64,000 bases of DNA from Rhizodiscina lignyota (GCA_010015805.1 ML978123.1:2852001-2916000), one strand, 5' to 3'. Shown: positions 45,460 to 57,642, counted from the first letter of the stretch. Made by a program: numbers and translations. The notes: generated by a model not told the origin, from the letters alone.

Positions 45460-47379
45460 ATGGCTTTCCAGCAAACACAGCACCGGCCGCAATCTTCGCG
45501 ACAGATTCCGATACCGCAGCCCGAAACCCAGCTTGATACCACAGTCGCACCTCAGTTGCAACGGAAGAGGACCTTGGATGAGACTGAGGAGTGGATTCTA
45601 TTCTCGCCACAAGCACCCTCCACCACCGATAAAACCCATACTACCTCTACAGACCGAACTCCCCGCACAGCTGGACTGTCGCGGTTAAGTGACTTTGGCT
45701 CCTTAGACACAGCTGCTCGCTCCGATCAAATTGGGGAGAGGCAAGAGGAGGATGATAATATAACTTGCCAGGGAACAGAAATCGAGGATGACGCAGAGCT
45801 CGACAGCCTCGATGATGGTTTGCATGCCTTCCACGAACCCTCCGAGTACGGCGGTCGACAACGGCTTGACGACAGTGGTGGCACTGTACTACCAACGCAT
45901 GATGGACTGGGAACTTTCCAAGCCAGCAGTACGTTGGTCCAGAACCAGCTCTGGCAGTTCGAGAGGTACAACCCCCGCCGAACAAAGCATCGACGAAGAT
46001 CAAGTGTGCAGAGGCAATTGGACAGGCTCGATGAAGGACCAGACTTTGGAGTTGATACCGAGAAGATGAGGCGGATTGAGAAATGGAGGGTCGAGCAGAG
46101 CATCGCGCTACTGGAAGAGATTGAGAGGGAGACTAGGCGCATGCGACGTATGAGCAGAGCAACGATTGCACGGAGTCGTGCTGATAGCATTGCCTCGGAG
46201 ACGAAGACGCAAGAAAGCTCGATGCCCGGCTCGTATCCGGAAGTTGTTCAGGAGGCTCCACAACCGGTCCAAGAGGAAGCCGCCGAGCAAGAGTCGTTCT
46301 GGACACGCTTCACACAAAGGGTCATCCGTGACTTAATGGGCATTGACGAGACAATCCTCTCCGTCATCTTCGGCGAGGAATTACCACCGGAAGCCAAGAT
46401 TGAGCCCGCCGAAGATGTCTCGACAAAGGCAGAACCTATCATGGATTTGGAGAAGAACAACGCTGGAGAAGTACCTTACGAGCCGTGGCAGCACCGCGTC
46501 ATCGAGCGCATTGCCCGAGAACTTGGAATTCTTGTCCATCAGCTGTCAGAGCACCCTGGGGCCTTCAGCACGTACATGCGTACCCAAGAGGCGCCAGCCT
46601 ACGCTGGCCTTCCCAACATTTCGACCGTGATCATCCCTGAACATGCCACCGAAGATATCATTTCTCCTAATCCAACAACTCCAGGAGGCTTCACATCGCT
46701 CTCATCCCCTGCAACACCAGGCACCGCTGGCCCAAATGTTTATTTTGCTCCCACTGTTCCACACCATCGCACCAACAGCTACAGCGAGGCTTCCCTCTGG
46801 GGCATCGAAGAAGAACCCGACGACGAGGAAGACGAGCCAATTCCCGGCGTGACCGATGAAGCTGCCCGCCTCCGCCAAGAGAAAGAGTACTGGGAGCGGG
46901 AGCTGGATGTCAAAATGGTTTTCAATTTCCTCAAGCAGCGCTTCTCATCGCGACCCACTTCACCAGAGCCAGTCGGTCGACCACGTCCATCAATCCACTC
47001 GGGAAATGGTAAAGCGCCAGCTGCGGCGGCTGGAGCTTCTACACCGATTACGTCTGCTCGCCGCGCCGCAATGATTCGCCAGCACCACCCTTTAGTGGGA
47101 AGTAGCTCTGGCGATGCGTCGAAGCAGCAGAGCAAGCGCAGAGAGCTGCTGCACCGTCAGCACCAATATGGCATTCCGCAGCACATGCGCAGTGGAAGTG
47201 GCCGGTTCAGCGGCAGCGGCAGGAGCAGGAGCGCGAGTGTTGCGAGCCAGACGAGCACCAAGAAGAGCAAGAGGAGCTTGAGCGGCAGCAGTCAGAGGAG
47301 CAGGAATTTCTGGGACGCTGGCGCTGGTGGGAGCCAGGTTGGCAGTGCTAGTGGTGTGGGTGTTTGGGGCGAGGCATAA
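45460..47379 (+). CDS. Conserved fungal protein of unknown function, intronless
   Basis: A single frame of 639 aa, starting MAFQQTQHRPQ at an ATG in a good context (CACAATGGC). I do not recognise a named domain. A folded-looking core stands out: ESFWTRFTQRVIRDLMGIDE with ILSVIFGEELP, and later PWQHRVIERIARELGILVHQL, flanked by disordered acidic and Ser/Pro-rich stretches. A helical, charged segment (EKMRRIEKWRVEQSIALLEEIERETRRMRRM) suggests a coiled coil around residues 200-235. The C-terminus is a Ser/Gly/Arg-rich tail (GSGRFSGSGRSRSASVASQ). No signal peptide or membrane helix is seen. The long ATG-less open frame just upstream is treated as leader. Confidence 0.8.
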   Translation: MAFQQTQHRPQSSRQIPIPQPETQLDTTVAPQLQRKRTLDETEEWILFSPQAPSTTDKTHTTSTDRTPRTAGLSRLSDFGSLDTAARSDQIGERQEEDDNITCQGTEIEDDAELDSLDDGLHAFHEPSEYGGRQRLDDSGGTVLPTHDGLGTFQASSTLVQNQLWQFERYNPRRTKHRRRSSVQRQLDRLDEGPDFGVDTEKMRRIEKWRVEQSIALLEEIERETRRMRRMSRATIARSRADSIASETKTQESSMPGSYPEVVQEAPQPVQEEAAEQESFWTRFTQRVIRDLMGIDETILSVIFGEELPPEAKIEPAEDVSTKAEPIMDLEKNNAGEVPYEPWQHRVIERIARELGILVHQLSEHPGAFSTYMRTQEAPAYAGLPNISTVIIPEHATEDIISPNPTTPGGFTSLSSPATPGTAGPNVYFAPTVPHHRTNSYSEASLWGIEEEPDDEEDEPIPGVTDEAARLRQEKEYWERELDVKMVFNFLKQRFSSRPTSPEPVGRPRPSIHSGNGKAPAAAAGASTPITSARRAAMIRQHHPLVGSSSGDASKQQSKRRELLHRQHQYGIPQHMRSGSGRFSGSGRSRSASVASQTSTKKSKRSLSGSSQRSRNFWDAGAGGSQVGSASGVGVWGEA

Positions 47380-47992
47380 GATACCGAGGATACCCAAGAT
47401 ACCCCTAAGAGCAAGACTTACGGCTGGCTGAGATGACATTTGTTTTACTAGATGATATTCTGACTTTGTTTTTGGATTTATAGCGTCTTCTGTTCTCATT
47501 GTCATTTCTATATTTGGTTTGGGGCTCCTTTCTACTTCTTCTCTACTCTCACTTTTTCTGGCAACGATATCCCCCCCAAGATCTTTTTTCGTTCGGTGTT
47601 TTTGAGTATACCCCCCACAATTGCAAATCATGACTATGTATCATCTATGGAGCGTTACGAGATACAGGCGCAAGCTCTGGCATTTGTTTCAGGACACAAC
47701 ATGACATGCATACGGTATGACGCCTTGGATTAACCGGCGCTGAGCGACTTGTTCTTTGTTCTCATATGTAGCATTTCTTTCGGCGTTTCGGAGACACTGG
47801 TCTGGGTCCACTGCCCATAGCGGCTCCTCTCACTGAGCGATATCAGTTTATATGTTAGTACGAATCCATCATCTCTCGTTCTCTTGATAGAGACCAAGAA
47901 ATCATCTCGGGTATCTTCGAGCCATTCGCACATCAGTTCGTGTCGGCGTGAAATCATCAGCCCATTACCCCCGCCATTCATGCAGTGAGACC
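47380..47992. other. Convergent 3' flanks
   Basis: About 0.6 kb between the unknown gene and the Naa30 gene, with nothing supported. Confidence 0.5.
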
Positions 47993-48844
47993 TCACCCAT
48001 ACGCAGCCTCATCATACTCCGCAGCCATCATCCTCTCCTTCCCCTCTACACCCCTTCCCTCAACTACATCGTCCTCCTCGTCGCTTGAGAACCGCTGTCC
48101 CTCCCCCTCCAAAACGTCACCCGGAACCCTCGTACCTGCCCCCTCCCGCAAGTACAGCAGCAGCCGAAACGCCGTGCTGCCGTTCAAATAGTATCGATGG
48201 AGCCGCTTACTCCTCAGGAAGCCCAATCGCTCGTACAGTTTCAGGCTTGCACTATTGCTCGTTTCGGTCTCGAGGACGACCTCGTCGGCGCCGCGCGCCT
48301 GCATGGCGGATATGACCAGGGAGACGAGATGCGAGCCGATACCGCGGCGGCGGTGCGTGGAGGAGGTGGCGAGCATCGCAATGTAGCCGCGGTAGGTGCC
48401 GGAGCGGTGGTGCTCGAGTTTGGAGACTATGACTGCGCGGATGGGATGAGGTGGTTTCTCATCAAGAGCCTTATTCAAATCACCATATCAGCGTTTGACC
48501 AATGCTAGCATCGAATGCTTGATTCTAAGAATCCTTGGCGGAAAGACAGCTGGTGGTGGTGGTGGTGGCAGAAAGTGACATACCATAAAGCACAGCTGCG
48601 GCCACTGATTCAAGAAGTAGCGGTACACATATATACTATACGGCTCCGACAGGTCCTTCGATATCATCGCACGGATGGGGTCGAGATACGTTTCCTCCTT
48701 GGCCACTTCATACTGTGCGTAGATGAGGCCCGTGTGCGGGTCCTTGGGAGCGTCGTGCGCGGAGGTTGAAGATTTGGGCTCTGCGGCCGATTCCGGAGGT
48801 AGTTGCGGTGGTGATGAGGCTTGTGGGCGGGATTCGTGGCTCAT
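47993..48844 (-). CDS. naa30: N-alpha-acetyltransferase NatC catalytic subunit (Naa30/Mak3)
   Basis: Transfers acetyl from acetyl-CoA to the N-terminus of nascent proteins starting Met-Leu/Ile/Phe-type, on the ribosome with Naa35 and Naa38. Two exons (48844-48584, 48469-47993) give 245 aa. The GNAT fold is complete: DLSEPYSIYVYRYFLNQWPQ, the split LCFM/ALDEKPPHPIRAVIV, the acetyl-CoA loop THRRRGIGSHLV, then VVLETETSNSASLKLYERLG and RLHRYYLNGSTAFRLLLYLR, as in Naa30. After the fold comes a 50-residue acidic tail (FSSDEEDDVVEGRGVEGKE) not needed for catalysis. The N-terminal 50 residues are disordered, Pro/Ser-rich. The intron contains a (CCA)6 run on the coding strand. Confidence 0.93.
48551..48568 (+). 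repeat. (TGG)6 microsatellite in the naa30 intron
   Basis: Six perfect TGG units lie within the single intron of the Naa30 gene, about 15 nt from its 5' splice site on the coding strand. Confidence 0.85.
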
Positions 48845-50520
48845 GGCCAGATGGTGGCCTGGTGGAGGGAGATGATTGGCATGAGAGGGTAGAAGAAAGG
48901 AGGGTGAGGAAAGTGGTTTTGTATATGATGCGGGCAGAGTGTGGGGATGGAGGTGGCGTGTAACTGTGGGGGAGCTGGCATGTGAAAATCGGAAGACCAC
49001 TATATCGTACGAGCGCCTTTGTAGCCAATAGGAATCTGCTCCTGATGCTTTAATGTGAGGACACCGGTCTACCAGACAGGCAATGCACTGCAATTTTAGC
49101 CTCAGCGGAAGCCATTTTCTTGCCTTGATCTTGCATCTTTTCGTTGGGTGCCTACAATTTAGCGCCAACGGAAGTCTTCGAGGCCTCTACTGGTGCCAAA
49201 ATTGCAGCGCGGTCTTACCTGCCTATTAAACTCTCATTTCTCCCTTCGACGGCGGGAAATCACGCACAGCATACTCTAAGCCACTCAAAAGAAGAAACTG
49301 CGGCATTTGAATCTCAGTTGAATTTCAGCGTACCAAATATCGTACTGACATCCAAAGTAATATCCGAGATCACATTTATGAATGCTATTCATTCTCCCCA
49401 ACTTACTGGAGGTATCAATTCAATATTCTCCATAACAGGCGTCATATTGCAGGCCTTCACCCCATTACATAGCCGGAAGGCATATCCAGACCATCAGTCG
49501 TGACTAGGCGTTATAGTATTAAACGCCCGGACCGGTCGCCGACGTGGGTCAGGTGAAGCGCTTCGCCTTTGAATGTTCTTTCTACTAGGCCCATTCCCGT
49601 AGACGCTGGGGTTGCTGCGTATAGGGTAGAGACATCTGATATTGACACAATCAAGAATTATCGAACGGATCTGCAATGGAAAACTTTGTATGACGGTAAG
49701 AGCGACCATTTTCGACGTCGTAAGGAAGTAGAAAGGTCGAATTCAAGGATCAAGATGGTCCCGGAATCGTACACTTCGACGCTGCAGCTGCAGGAAAGCT
49801 TCCGGCAAGTACGACGCTTTGTCAGGGCATTGGTCCAGAATATGCTGGCGCTGTAGAAGTCATACATCAACTGCACTACGTGGTAAGAGACAACTTATGT
49901 TGACCGTCGTATCACAGTGAACTGATAGTGCTCCAAAGAACCGCATTCGCAAGCTCTTTTATAATCAAATCCGAAACGACGACAATGAGAGTCCGGAATT
50001 ATTTAGAATACACATAGGTAGAAAGTTTCGAGCGCTCCCTGAGCCGTGTTCGCCGCTAAGGATCAAGGACAGAGCACTGTTTCGATACCATCGTTTCGTC
50101 ATCCTGTGTCATCGCGACGTTGGTATCACGTCGCGTGATTAGGATGGAAATCGAGTCGCCTATATGGGAAAATTCAATGTCGAGAAACGGTGTCGAAGTT
50201 TCGAGGCGTGTATTCGTAGGTGAAGGAGCGACTGTCGTTAAAGTTGCGGGACGAGGCTGACGATGAGCACGCGACGTCGAGTTCGGTACACTAGTCCAGA
50301 GTTAGATTACATGAAGATTTCATACTCCAAACTGGACATCATGAGAACAATTCAGAGATGAGAGAAGCGCATTCGACTCGATACGCGAAATTTGAGCTTC
50401 ACATGCAAATGATGACGAACATGCGACCAGGATGCGATAAAACAACAACCGCGATTTTCCCATTGCCCTTTGCCCATCTCTAACCCCGTTCACCACCTCC
50501 CCTTCTCCCCTTCGCCTCAA
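48845..50520. other. Divergent promoter region, Naa30 / PDAT
   Basis: About 1.7 kb with no supported gene. It includes a three-fold ACGCGACG-type word at 50113-50278 upstream of PDAT. Confidence 0.5.
50113..50278. promoter_or_regulatory. Three CGCGACGT words upstream of PDAT
   Basis: CGCGACGT at 50113-50120, CACGTCGCGTG at 50127-50137 (opposite orientation) and CACGCGACGTC at 50268-50278 share one core, within 410 to 240 nt before the PDAT start. The first two form an imperfect inverted repeat. A transcription-factor site is possible; none is identified. Confidence 0.35.
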
Positions 50521-52552
50521 ATGTCCACCCTCCGCCGCCGCATCTTCGGAACCTCCGCAGATTCCACTCCTACTTCAAGTGGAACATCCACGCCCACACT
50601 CACCGCGCCCGAAGACTACAGTATCGTTCCGTCGAAACAACTCGAAAAGCTTACGAAGAAGTCAGAGCGGCCAAAGGGCAGGAAACGGCGCAATGCCTGG
50701 ATATTTGGGATGGGAGGGCTGTTCGGGGTTGCGGCGGCTGCGTTCTTTGCTGGCAACCAAGAACTGATTGATCTGAAGGCGCTGGCGGATGTGAACCTGG
50801 ACAGCATACTCGATGTTTTACCAGCGGGCTTGGTGAAGGATGCGCAGGATATGCAGGTTGGTCTTCTTTCCATTGCTAGCTTGAGTTGCGCTTCAATTGC
50901 TGAGAGGGTTGACCAGTGGCTTACTGTAAGCTTCTTTATTACAGAAACATGAACGCGATGCCATAAATTACGATTCTTTTTCGGTCGGGCTACATGCAAA
51001 GGCAGAGGGCGTCCAGGCGACGCATCCCGTTATAATGATACCCGGTGTCATATCCACAGGACTGGAGAGCTGGGGAACAGACGACCAGTCCAGACAATTC
51101 TTTAGGAAGAGATTATGGGGAAGTTGGAGCATGATGAGAGCACTACTCACGGACAAGGCATTGTGGAAGAAACACATCATGCTGGATAAGGATACTGGAC
51201 TCGATCCACCAGGCATCAAGTTGCGGGCAGCACAAGGCTTCGACGCAGCGGACTTCTTCATCACGGGTTACTGGATATGGAATAAGATCCTAGAGAACCT
51301 TGCAACAATCGGCTACGATCCACAAAATGCGTTTACAGCAGCCTATGACTGGCGGTTGGCGTACCAGCACTATGAAGTGCGAGACCAATATTTTACCCGA
51401 TTAAAGAATCATATCGAACTTGCCGCTCGAATCAGCAATAAAAAGGTTACTCTATTGTCTCACAGCATGGGCGGCCAAGTACTATACTACTTCCTCCATT
51501 GGGTAGAGGCAGAGGGTTATGGGAATGGCGGTCCTGGCTGGGTCGATGCATTTGTGGATTCGTGGATCAACATCTCTGGCTGCATGCTCGGCGCCTTGAA
51601 GGGACTTCCTGCCGTACTCTCTGGAGAGATGAGAGATACCGCTCAGCTAAACTCCTTTGCCGTGTATGGGCTGGAGAAATTCATGTCTCGCTCCGAACGA
51701 GCTGAGATTTTCAGGGCGATGCCTGGCATAGCAAGCATGCTCCCCATCGGCGGCGATATTATCTGGGGGAATTCTACCTGGGCCCCCGATGATAGACCTG
51801 GGCAGAACGTCACTTTTGGCAATTTCATCAGCTTCCGCGAGGCCAATTCTACTCACTCGCCAGGCAATCTGACAGTGGGCAATGCCCTGCCCTACCTCTT
51901 CAAGAACACCGATACTTGGTTCAAGGACATGACACAGCGCAGCTACTCTACGGGCGTGGCACACACCCGGAAAGTTGTTGAAGACAACCAACTCATCCCA
52001 GCCAAGTGGATTAATCCACTTGAGACCCGCTTACCGCTGGCGCCCCATCTGAAGATATACTGCTTTTATGGCCATGGAAAGCCAACAGAGCGTGCATACT
52101 TCTACCGCGAGGATCAGGATCCAACCAGCAATCTGAATGTCACAATCGATACTACGTTAACGGAAGGGGAGGTCGATCGTGGTGTTGTGATGGGCGAGGG
52201 AGATGGAACGGTGTCGCTCCTCTCTATGGGATACATGTGCAACAAAGGGTGGAAGATCAAGAGATACAATCCCGCTGGGGTACAGATCAAGGTCGTAGAG
52301 ATGGCCCACGAGCCTGATAGATTCAATCCTCGTGGCGGTCCGAACACGGGTACACTGCCTCGTCCCAAGAATCGTAGCTGGATAGCTGACCTCTGGCTAG
52401 GTGATCACGTCGATATACTGGGCAGATCATCCCTTAATGATCTTATCCTTAAAGTCGCTGGTGGGAGAGGCGAGCTGATTGAGGAGAGTATTCACTCGAA
52501 CATCCGAGAGTACTCAGATCGGATCCAACTGCATGATGAAAATGATCAGTAG
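50521..52552 (+). CDS. lro1: Phospholipid:diacylglycerol acyltransferase (PDAT, Lro1)
   Basis: Moves an acyl chain from a phospholipid to diacylglycerol, making triacylglycerol at the ER and nuclear envelope without acyl-CoA. Two exons (50521-50856, 50945-52552) give 647 aa, the normal size. A basic cytosolic head (KLTKKSERPKGRKRRN) precedes one membrane segment (AWIFGMGGLFGVAAAAFFAG), and the rest is lumenal. The LCAT-type alpha/beta-hydrolase core shows HPVIMIPGVISTGLESW, the substrate-lid Trp region, nucleophile Ser286 in LLSHSMGGQ, the acid in GEGDGTVSLLSMGYMC and a C-terminal His in DHVDILG. Several Asn-x-Ser/Thr sites (NVTF, NLTV, NVTI) fit lumenal exposure. Intron signals are GTTGGT and TTACAG. 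Confidence 0.95.
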
Positions 52553-53414
52553 CGTCCCCTTATCGTGGTCTTACGAGCTGGGTCGAGCACACGACGCGTC
52601 TCTCGGGACATCTCTATCACCGCTTTGAGCGGGGTTTAGCTTAAATGTATGAACTGATACCATAGAGGTTTTTGTGATAGCAATATCATCTCCGTCTATT
52701 TACGAAGCTCATTAACAATCATGCTAAAACCAACCTATATCATTCTCTTTCGAAGAATGACGGTGAACTCGGTGCCTAAATTGCTTGGGCTGTGCTTTGA
52801 TTCAGGATCATTGTGCTTCTTGTCAGTGCAATGACTCTTCCAAATGCGACCAGTCCGGTAATACAAGCAATCCTATAGGCTGCTTGTACGGTGCTTAATA
52901 ATGCAGTTGCGGCTCTATACGCTAGTACCACCCTGTGTGCATGGAGGAGACCATTTCCCCCACTTGGCTCTCCACTACATCCCTTTCTGATGGCCCGGTC
53001 GGTGCAGTTATTCATCCGCTGAAAGGTGAGAATAATTGTCTGAGTCGAGTATCAAACACCGTTAGGGTTTACCCTTCACCGACCTGAAACACCAACACGT
53101 TGATAATTAATAATCAATCGTAAGTGACGCTTTGGAATGCACGCGTTAAGACGCGTTAGCGTGAGAAAAGCTTGTCAGGAAACCGAATACAAAAGTCTTC
53201 GGCGTTCCCTCTTTCGTCATCTCCAGGCTCGCCTGCTTCAATTCAGTTCAGCTTCAAACTCAAGTGCAATTGCCAGTCTCAGTCGTCAACAGCCAATCAG
53301 CTTCAATCTCACTCTGTCACCTGTCCTTTCCGCCAATAGGTTATTGGTCTGTTGTCTACTAAACAACTACATCCTCCAATCCAATTGATCACCGTCCATC
53401 CAAAACTCTCCAAA
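52553..53414. other. Intergenic, PDAT 3' flank / DUF1993 promoter
   Basis: About 0.86 kb with no supported gene or element. Confidence 0.5.
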
Positions 53415-53930
53415 ATGCCTCTCACACTCTACGACATTTCGGTTCCGGTGTTCACGCGCATGCTCCGCCAACTCTCCCACATCCTCAAGGTGGGCGAAGA
53501 CTGGGCCAAGGAGAAAGGCATCCCGGAATCGCAGGTCATGTCCGTCAGGCTCTACGAAGACATGCAACCGCTAGCCTACCAAGTCCAGCGCGTCTCCGAC
53601 ACCATGAAGTTCGCCGCGGTGCGTGTTGGCGGCGTCGAGGCGCCATCATTCCAGGACACCGAGACCACGTGGGCGGAGCTACACGACCGCATCAAGGCGA
53701 CGATGGAGTTTCTCGAAAGTGTCCCCAAGGACGCGATTGCAGGCAAGGAGGACGCAGAGGTGATTCAGCGCACGCCGACCGGAGCTGAGAGGAAGTACAC
53801 TGGCAGCTCGTATCTGTTGGTGTTTGCGATCCCGAATGCGGCGTTTCATGTTAGTATTGCGTACGCTCTGCTGAGGCATCAGGGTGTGCCAGTTGGCAAG
53901 ATGGATTACTTGGGGTCGCTGCCTCAGTAA
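53415..53930 (+). CDS. DUF1993 family protein
   Basis: Intronless, 171 aa, starting MPLTLYDISVPVFTRMLRQL after AAA at the ATG. The first helix and the block RLYEDMQPLAYQVQRVSDT match the DUF1993 family, small helical-bundle proteins related in fold to DinB-like enzymes and found in fungi and bacteria. Further matching blocks are TWAELHDRIKATMEFLESVP and the C-terminal FAIPNAAFHVSIAYALLRHQGVPVGKMDYLG with conserved His. The biochemical function is unknown. No signal peptide is seen, so it is probably cytosolic. An in-frame upstream start at 53352 uses a non-ATG codon and is not used. Confidence 0.88.
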   Translation: MPLTLYDISVPVFTRMLRQLSHILKVGEDWAKEKGIPESQVMSVRLYEDMQPLAYQVQRVSDTMKFAAVRVGGVEAPSFQDTETTWAELHDRIKATMEFLESVPKDAIAGKEDAEVIQRTPTGAERKYTGSSYLLVFAIPNAAFHVSIAYALLRHQGVPVGKMDYLGSLPQ

Positions 53931-54660
53931 ATCGCCGTTCGTGGATTTAGCCGCGTCTCTGCGCTCAAGCACAGGGTTGGCTGAAGAGGAGAAGGCTGAA
54001 GGAGAGAGCGGAAAACTGAGCTGAGTACGTCTACATGCGACATGCTAGATACCATACATCCATTACTGCTTCAGGAAATAAAATGATGAAAGCTTGATCC
54101 CACTTTTCATACCATGCGCAGCTGAAGAATGGGTGATTAGGAATCTATGATATGCACAGTTGAAACGAAAAGCTCGCACACCGATGGACGAGCATTTACA
54201 CGGCCTGAGCTTCATTACGGCCCCAAGGTAGAGCAGAACGTTCGTAGAAGCGGTATTCAATGTGAGTGTGTTCCATTTCTCCTGACATGTCTACTTCGGC
54301 CACTGCTTCACCTCTATGCTCCGTCCGTCTACTTACGATTGACTCTTGAAGTAGCTCGTCAAAACTCCTCCTACTGGAAATTCGGATTATGAATATGAAT
54401 ATGGTCTATTTAAAAAGGTGCCTTCCCTCCACATGACTTCCTAATCGTGATTGATGGCCAATGAGACGTCTTCCGGTGTTGTGCTGTAGACTATATAATA
54501 AAAATAAGACCTAGCCAATGCCTTCAGGGTTTTGGGTAATCTTTGTGGCGCTGTAGTTCCATTTAGAACAGTTACGTGTTAATCCCTTACAGTGCGTTCG
54601 AGCCGCAGTTCGCCAACGTGTTAATCACCATCCTCTTTGATGCCCTAGGCTCCCCTGCAT
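53931..54660. other. Convergent 3' flanks, DUF1993 / MFS
   Basis: About 0.73 kb with nothing supported. Confidence 0.5.
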
Positions 54661-56371
54661 CTACAGAACAAACCGGTACTCCGGTCCATAGTTCTCCACT
54701 CCTTCGGCGTTCGTAAACTTCGGATCATCACTGGCCTGCTCTCTGCGCATCCTCTGCTCCTCCAAAGTGCCGTACTGCGCGTCGAGCTTCTTGTTCTCCC
54801 ACACAAGTAGCGTTCGCAGTGTTAGCGCAAGAACGCACGTGAAACCCATGAATGCAGCGCACACACTCTGGCCCTTGACATAAAATGGGGCTTCGGCAGC
54901 CGGATACAAGCGCGTACCCAGGAGAGGACCACACTGGCCGATGAAGTTGAGGAGGAAGATGCCGACGCCGCGGCGGGTGTCGGAGCCTTGGTTGTCTGCG
55001 AAGGGAGTATTAACATGAGAATCTACATCGACCAAGGACCAAAAACAGAATGAACGTACTCATGACCCATGGCATGATGTTCGCAATAGCTGGGAAGATA
55101 CCAGCTGCGGCAAGGAAGCAACCAGCGTAGCGGCTTCCGACACCTTTAGTGGCAGCAAGAAGGATGTAGCCCAGACAGCCGACAGCTGTAAGGGCCATGA
55201 TGACGAGGCCTCGCTGCTGCCACTTGTCGGCGAGGTATGTCGAGGCGATAGTGATGAGGAAAGAGAGGAAGAAAGGTGGTGCTGTCAAGCCCTGGGCGTT
55301 GATGGCAGTGAAGCCCATCTGATTTAGGATGGTCGGAAGAAACACTGGGAGGGACGAGAACGAAACGTTGCATGAGAAGTACATGAGCTACAGTGCAGAC
55401 GTTAGCAAGATACTCAGCTACGGCAGGACTTGATATACGCTTACAGCAGTGAGCCAGTTCTTGACATCGATGAGAGCCAAGCCGACCTCCTTCCAGTTCA
55501 GGCTACCAGTACGCTTCTCATGGCCGGCCTGCCTGACACCGCGTAGCTTTGCGATGCGCTTTTCATCCTCGTTGAGAAAGCGAGCCTTCTCCGGGCTGTC
55601 TGGGAGGAAGAAGAATGTCACCACGGCCATTGCTACGGTCGGGAGACCTTCAACCAAGAACAGCACCCTCCAGTTCGCAATCGCAGCGTGGCCAGAGGTG
55701 ATGCCGAATGCAAGCGCACCAGCGAATGTATTGGCCAGAGCAGAAGCGGACAGGTACATGCCGCAGCGCAGACCCAATTCGTGACGGAGGTAGAAGAATG
55801 ACAAGAGGTAAGGGACTCCAGGGCCAAAGCCCGCTTCAGTCCAGCCCATGAGGAAGCGCAGAGCCATCATACCACCCCAGTTTTGTGTGGCTGCTTGCGC
55901 CGCTGAGACGATGCCCCAGCCGAGCACGACAAATGCTGCCCACATGTGAGGTGGGACGAGTTTCCACATCATGGACTGGAACTCAAACTGTGGTCATCGT
56001 TAGCATTCCCAGTATGCATTAGCCAAAGCCTTCGTACCAGGATGTATGGAATGTAGAAGATTGTCAACAGCCAAGTGTATTGATCATCATTGATGTTCAA
56101 ATCCTTATTCATTCCAGCAACCTTTGCGTTACCAATGTTCGAGCGGTCGAGGAAGGCAAGTAAATCTGGGAGTCGTTAGAGAGAGATGCTTTCAGAGATG
56201 CTAGTTCCGGACGGCCATACACAAGCTTGCAACGAGTATCGTGACATGAGTATCAAGTTTCCTGACCACTCGCTTCTCCACCATGGGATCGATGTAGTTT
56301 GTAGTTGTTGGAGCGGCCTCCAGCTGGAGGGTCTCCGTCTGCTTCTCCTCTTGTGCCATGGCGCTGTGCAT
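54661..56371 (-). CDS. MFS transporter, anion:cation symporter (allantoate-permease-like)
   Basis: A 12-helix symporter of the Dal5-like fungal family, which takes up organic anions such as allantoate, nicotinate or pantothenate; the substrate here is unknown. Five exons (56371-56221, 56165-56038, 55987-55445, 55387-55060, 54995-54661) give 494 aa. The N-terminal cytosolic helix IDPMVEKRVVRKLDTHV and the family motif YLLAFLDRSNIGNAKVAGM (split by the first intron) are typical. Further landmarks are MALRFLMGWTEAGFGPGVPY, FFFLPDSPEKARFLNEDEK and NNQGSDTRRGVGIFLLNFIGQ. The tail is LEEQRMRREQASDDPKF. ATG 56371 (MHSAMAQEE) was chosen; the Met 4 codons later is equally possible. All junctions keep phase. 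Confidence 0.9.
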
Positions 56372-57366
56372 CTTCGATGTCCTCGTGATAATCGTACTCG
56401 GTGATAAGCCTAGAGATACTGCACTTCTAACAAAGAAAACTATCAAGGAAGAGTGTAGATTTAACGAGGAAATTCAGAGAAAGTATGACATGAGAGAAAA
56501 AACTGGATTCCCCGGGCTGAAAGAAATTAAAGAAGCAGATCTCTTCCCCAGACAGAACCTCCTCATATATACTTACTGTGAGCTGAAGGAGACCGTTCTA
56601 CCCCGTGGAGACTCCAGGCGCGAGAATCGGCGGGAAGCACGTGCAATGGAAAGGAGGCAGCTGTTCTGGGGTGAGAGCGATGGGCACCGAAGTCGGCCGG
56701 CCTTGTATGCCTGCGAGACCGTTCGTCCGAAGAGTGTGCAGTGGTACCCTCCTTGTTGGCTGAGTGGCGTTTGACAGATCCGACAAGACCTCAATTCTAC
56801 ACTTGATAAGGGTCAAGGCATGATATGGCCATGTTCTGGACGTTTGTATCCGGGGTATGGCTGTACGGAAGCTGTCGTGTCGCAGCAGCTCGACTTGACA
56901 CCCTTGGAATTACGGACGGGACACCATTAATGCAACTGATGGCTCAGTCACGGAATAATGGCTCGTAGAGACTTTTAAATGCTCAGAGTATAGCTCTTTA
57001 ACAACTGCAGGAATCTGGCCCTCTGCCGAATGATTCCAGTCAAGAATTCGCATACATTGCGACTAGGGGCGCTGCTAGGACACAAAATCGCAGCATCTAG
57101 ATAATCCCGATCCAGGCTGATGTACTTGTGTCTGAATCGTGTGACCTGGTTGTCTCATCGATATACCAAATGCTGACCCTAAGAAATTCCAAGCATGGAC
57201 AGAAGTGATGAAAGGGAGGGCGAAGCTTCGTCTCAAAGGCGTCGACAGGCTTGGCGAGCGACCTCGGTGCTTCTCATCTGGCCTTGGCACCTCCCTATCG
57301 AGCTGCTAAACATATTTCAGTCCTATCTCGCTATCCTCCTATATTTTCTTTGATCTATGCCCATAA

Positions 57367-57427
57367 CCTATGACATCGGAGTGTCTGGACGAATGAATCC
57401 CACGGAACAACTGTGCTCCATACGTGC
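57367..57427 (+). repeat. Degenerate direct repeat, copy A
   Basis: A 61-nt segment beginning CCTATGACATC, matched by copy B 276 nt downstream. The copies share GGACGAATGAATCC and ACGGAACAACT. All eight substitutions counted by hand are transitions, with two one-base indels. Confidence 0.75.
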
Positions 57428-57642
57428 ACTCCACTTCAGTCCTTTCTCGCGAATCCGAGATGTGACGCTAATCAAAATGTGGTAGGAACGTGAGAGCCAG
57501 TAAGAACGTCCAGCACACCATCACCCACATGTCTTCTCGGTTTTCCGTGGACAATTCTAGAGGAATTTTGAGCTCGAATGATTCAATACAGCAGAAACAT
57601 CAGGATCTGCTGAACCCTGCATTCGTGTTCCGTGATACATCA

